Positions 19,500 to 20,462 of a DNA stretch of 20,462 nucleotides are shown piece after piece. The stretch comes from Candidatus Kaiserbacteria bacterium (GTDB taxonomy: Bacteria; Patescibacteriota; Minisyncoccia; Phycocordibacterales; UBA2100): contig JAFAPB010000055.1 in NCBI GenBank assembly GCA_019247335.1, forward strand, positions 1-20,462, given 5' to 3'. The translations under genes and the position numbers were made by a program. The number at the start of each line of letters is the position of its first letter. Position 1 is the first letter of the stretch. Under the pieces are notes generated by a model. The model saw only the letters and a program-made list of their open reading frames with translations. It made no database searches and was not told the origin of the DNA.

Positions 19500-20462
19500 A
19501 TACTGTCTCCCACTCCGGCTCGGTACGCACCAGGAGTTCCGCGGCTTTGAGCGGTTCCGCCATCAGGCCGAGCACTACCTTTTCCAATCGCATCGCCTGC
19601 GATCCTTTGACAAGGACGATGTCTCCTTCGCGCACATTGCGCGCGAGCTCTTCCGCGGCCGCGTCTCGCAGACCGGTATCGAACTGCAGGATCTGTTGGT
19701 CGCGCATACCGCTATCGAGCGCGGCTTCGGCGATCGTTCGCGCGCGTATGCCGATCGTGACGAGAAGGTCGGCGGTTTGCGCCGCGCGCTCACCCACTTG
19801 CTTGTGCGCGTCTTTCGCGAATTTGCCGAGCTCGAGCATGTCTCCCAAAACGGCGATGCGACGTCCGCCCGAGCCGGGATTGACCGACTTCAACGTATCG
19901 AGCGCGGCGAGCGCTGCCGCAGGCGAGGAGTTGTAGGTGTCGTCGATGATCGTCGCGCCTTTCATTCCGGGAATGAGCCGCACGCGCCCGGGCGGCGGCG
20001 TCCAGTCCTTGAGTTCCCCGATCGCGCTCACTTCATCGATACCGATCGCTTCGGCAACAGCGATCGCGGCGGTCGCTGCATACATGCGCGGCAAACCGAG
20101 CGCGCCGTGTACCGTCGCAGGGATCGATGATCCGCCGTGATTGATGCGAAAGCGCACGCCGGCCGGCCTCCCCTCTTCGTAATAGATCTCATAGTGCGAA
20201 GCAAAAAAATCATCGTTCGGTTCGCAGCCGTACATGATCGAAGCGCCGCGGAATTCGGTCCGCAGCTCGCGCATCCGTGGATCGTCGCCGTTGAGAATGA
20301 GCTTGCCGCCCGGCTTCAAATGCTCCGCGAGCGCCCGCTTCTCGCGGAACACATGATCAGGCGAATCAAAGAATTCGACGTGCGCCGGGATCTCGGACAC
20401 ACCCGTCAGCACCGCGACGTCGGGCCGCAGCCAGGGTGCCACTTTGCGGATGTCGCCCGGCC
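19498..20462 (-). CDS. murF: UDP-N-acetylmuramoyl-tripeptide--D-alanyl-D-alanine ligase, N-terminus cut by window edge
   Basis: The frame is open to the right edge (about 321 codons seen) and ends at TAA 19498-19500. The part seen covers the middle and C-terminal Mur ligase domains: LRPDVAVLTGVSEIPAHVEFF near the cut, LILNGDDP, the MurF signature DDTYNSSP, AVLGDMLELG, and KGSQAMRLEKVV near the end. MurF adds D-Ala-D-Ala to UDP-MurNAc-tripeptide in the cytoplasm, the last soluble step of peptidoglycan precursor synthesis. The ATP-binding N-terminal part lies outside the window. The C-terminus has a short extra tail (LLVRTEPEWETV). Confidence 0.95.
   Translation of the reverse strand, partial: PGDIRKVAPWLRPDVAVLTGVSEIPAHVEFFDSPDHVFREKRALAEHLKPGGKLILNGDDPRMRELRTEFRGASIMYGCEPNDDFFASHYEIYYEEGRPAGVRFRINHGGSSIPATVHGALGLPRMYAATAAIAVAEAIGIDEVSAIGELKDWTPPPGRVRLIPGMKGATIIDDTYNSSPAAALAALDTLKSVNPGSGGRRIAVLGDMLELGKFAKDAHKQVGERAAQTADLLVTIGIRARTIAEAALDSGMRDQQILQFDTGLRDAAAEELARNVREGDIVLVKGSQAMRLEKVVLGLMAEPLKAAELLVRTEPEWETV

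Overview
This window reads as a bacterial chromosome segment, most likely from a Candidate Phyla Radiation (Patescibacteria, Parcubacteria-like) genome. That placement is an inference from gene content: an F-type ATP synthase with unusually short delta and epsilon subunits, an archaeal-length S-adenosylhomocysteinase, many small unrecognised proteins, and several genes whose -10 box lies so close to the ATG that they look leaderless. There is no rRNA or ribosomal protein to settle the taxonomy. Both ends cut through genes: a lytic-transglycosylase-like protein at the left and murF at the right.

The left half (1-9.5 kb) is an ATP synthase locus on the minus strand, read from right to left. The order is atpB, atpE, atpF, atpH, atpA, an HD-domain phosphohydrolase, atpG, a 107-aa unknown, rdgB, then (after a plus-strand interruption) atpD, a 32-aa membrane peptide and atpC. 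A transglycosylase-like gene with its own promoter follows atpC. Three inserted genes look like nucleotide-handling enzymes: the HD nucleotidase-like protein, RdgB, and a plus-strand nucleoside deoxyribosyltransferase-like protein. The last of these splits the cluster in two and meets rdgB tail to tail.

The middle (9.5-15.4 kb) is mostly minus strand: a membrane-anchored fasciclin protein, an alpha/beta hydrolase, a secreted 3D-like barrel protein, and a two-gene unit of a small anchored protein plus ahcY. A plus-strand four-helix membrane protein follows, and it shares a terminator with a convergent unknown 280-aa protein.

The right part (15.4-20.5 kb) starts with a SAM-dependent methyltransferase under a consensus promoter with a long leader that can fold into mutually exclusive hairpins. 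One or two tiny ORFs follow it before a terminator. Then come, on the minus strand, a three-helix membrane protein, a guanylate-kinase-like P-loop kinase and glyoxalase I, and a tRNA-Glu(CTC) with promoter and terminator. Next is a strongly driven plus-strand gene for a 259-aa, highly acidic protein with no lysine and no cysteine, and finally murF.

The items I rate most worth following are the lysine-free protein, the repeated '-10 plus exactly 6 nt plus ATG' arrangement in front of six genes, the attenuator-like methyltransferase leader, and the 32-aa membrane peptide translationally coupled between atpD and atpC. I saw no CRISPR array, insertion sequence, rRNA or replication origin. No gene-free stretch exceeds 300 bases.
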